Below, one piece after another: positions 63,138-64,000 of a stretch of 64,000 nucleotides of DNA (positions within the stretch are counted from its first letter, which is position 1; every line of letters begins with the position of its first letter). Position numbers and translations under genes: made by a program. This stretch comes from Streptomyces globisporus (GTDB lineage: Bacteria; Actinomycetota; Actinomycetes; Streptomycetales; Streptomycetaceae). Location: assembly GCA_014649555.1 (NCBI GenBank), contig BMTG01000003.1, forward strand, positions 372,001-436,000. Direction: 5' to 3'. Under the pieces are notes generated by a model. The model ran no database searches, was not told the DNA's origin, and worked only from the letters and a program-made list of their open reading frames with translations.

Positions 63138-64000
63138 TCACGGTCCGAGCTGTGGGCCGATCTCGGTGCGGGAGGAGACCCCCAGTTTTCGGAGGGCGCG
63201 GGCCACATGGTGCTCGACCGTCCGGTGCGAGAGGACCAGCTCGCTCGCGATCTCCCGGTTCGACAGGCCGAGCGAGGCGAGCCGCGCCACCGCCCGCTCC
63301 CGGGGCGAGAGATGGTCGCCGTACCCGAGCGCGCCGGGCCTGCGGACGATGGTCTGGCCGTGCTCCCGCAGTTCACGCTGACACCGCAGCACATCCCATA
63401 CGGCGTCGATGTCCTGGTAGGCGGCGATCGCCTGGTGGAGCACCGTGCGCCCGCCCGGCCCACCCGAGGCCAGCAGGTGGAGCCCCCGGGCCTCCTTCAC
63501 GTACGCGGCTTCGTACGGTCGCTCCAGCCGCGTCCACGCGTCCGCCGCGGACGCGTACAGGGCATCGGACGGTGTGTGCCCGGACTGCGGGCCGTCCGTT
63601 GCGGTGAGCAGGGCCCGGCAGGTCAGCAGGGCGGCCCGGGCGGCCGGTGCGTCCCGGTCGGTGATGCCTGCGGCCAGCTCCGCCACCAGGCGATGTGCCT
63701 CGCCGGGGCGGCCGTCCCGGATGAGGGCCTCGACCGCCGGCGGTACGAGGGCGGTCGCCCACACCCACGCCCCCGTACGGCGGACGTGATGCAGCACCCC
63801 TGCCACCGCCTGGACAGCCTGCGACGGCCGGCCGGCCGCCAGATGGACCCGCGCCACGGCAGCCGCGGCAGCGGTCAGCACCACGCCGGTGTCCAGCGCG
63901 GTCGTCTCCACGGCCCGTTCCAGGAGGCGTCGTGCCACATCCGTCTGTCCCTTGGTGTGCAGGCGCAGCAGTCCGCAGACCAGCAGGGCCTCCGCGTGGA
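63138..64000 (-). CDS. LuxR-family regulator, 5' part outside the window
   Basis: The frame is open to the right edge; only the C-terminal 288 codons are seen. The last 65 residues form a LuxR/GerE helix-turn-helix: LSPRERAVARLASLGLSNRE, then IASELVLSHRTVEHHVARAL. The upstream part is helical TPR-like (ALLTCRALLTATDGPQSGHT), as in the large LAL/MalT-type ATPase regulators of Streptomyces whose P-loop lies at the N-terminus and would be beyond the edge. Transcribed leftward and probably independent of the protease gene. Confidence 0.85.
   Translation of the reverse strand, partial: HAEALLVCGLLRLHTKGQTDVARRLLERAVETTALDTGVVLTAAAAAVARVHLAAGRPSQAVQAVAGVLHHVRRTGAWVWATALVPPAVEALIRDGRPGEAHRLVAELAAGITDRDAPAARAALLTCRALLTATDGPQSGHTPSDALYASAADAWTRLERPYEAAYVKEARGLHLLASGGPGGRTVLHQAIAAYQDIDAVWDVLRCQRELREHGQTIVRRPGALGYGDHLSPRERAVARLASLGLSNREIASELVLSHRTVEHHVARALRKLGVSSRTEIGPQLGP

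Overview
The window looks like a chromosome segment, probably an arm, from a Streptomyces or close relative. The base composition is very GC-rich with GC at third codon positions, many starts are GTG or TTG, and the ordinary genes (streptogrisin-type protease, secreted GH18 chitinase with a DasR-like operator, HSP18 with its divergent regulator, DUF3159, DUF6924) are typical of that group. No rRNA, intact tRNA or CRISPR array was found.

Left part (1-5 kb): scars of integrative elements. An IS256-type insertion sequence carries a HAD-family gene translationally coupled to its transposase. It cuts a tyrosine integrase that is also frameshifted. Next come the 3' end of what may be a mobilisation gene and a DUF317 gene typical of actinomycete integrative elements.

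Central part (4.7-40.2 kb): a dense island of known and candidate anti-phage or anti-plasmid genes. In order it holds a PD-(D/E)XK nuclease gene (4695-5852), a divergent pair of an unrecognised 840-residue protein and a DUF3800 protein (6384-10536), a NucS-like/DUF5655 nuclease (10895-11779), and a four-gene Wadjet-like SMC operon (12231-20143). These are followed by a stand-alone DUF4297-like nuclease (21965-24046), an Avs-like Mrr-STAND ATPase (26245-30762) downstream of a Hachiman hamA-hamB pair (31029-35316), a CoiA-like gene, and a second STAND ATPase with an N-terminal nuclease and C-terminal repeats (37384-40209). A broken tRNA-Arg half, IS5-type elements and an IS remnant punctuate the island. 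A decayed alanyl-tRNA editing gene lies next to an XRE/cupin regulator.

Right of the island (41-49 kb): a PhyH-type dioxygenase and a LacI regulator share a palindromic operator. Then comes a gene graveyard: formaldehyde dehydrogenase, two MarR, esterase and TAP-hydrolase fragments plus a frameshifted epimerase. Only one drug-efflux MFS gene is intact there.

Far right (49-64 kb): ordinary chromosome. It holds a B-lectin/DUF6924 protein, htpG, the HSP18 regulator and hsp18 with two operators, a DUF3159 membrane protein, an Asp/Glu racemase, a large exported protein with two F5/8C domains behind a LacI-type operator, a chitinase, a small conserved protein, a streptogrisin-like protease and the 3' part of a LuxR regulator gene.

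The most novel candidates are the 840-aa/DUF3800 pair, the DUF4297-like zinc-ribbon nuclease with its own operator, and a Wadjet ATPase whose Walker A motif has Gly in place of Ser/Thr.
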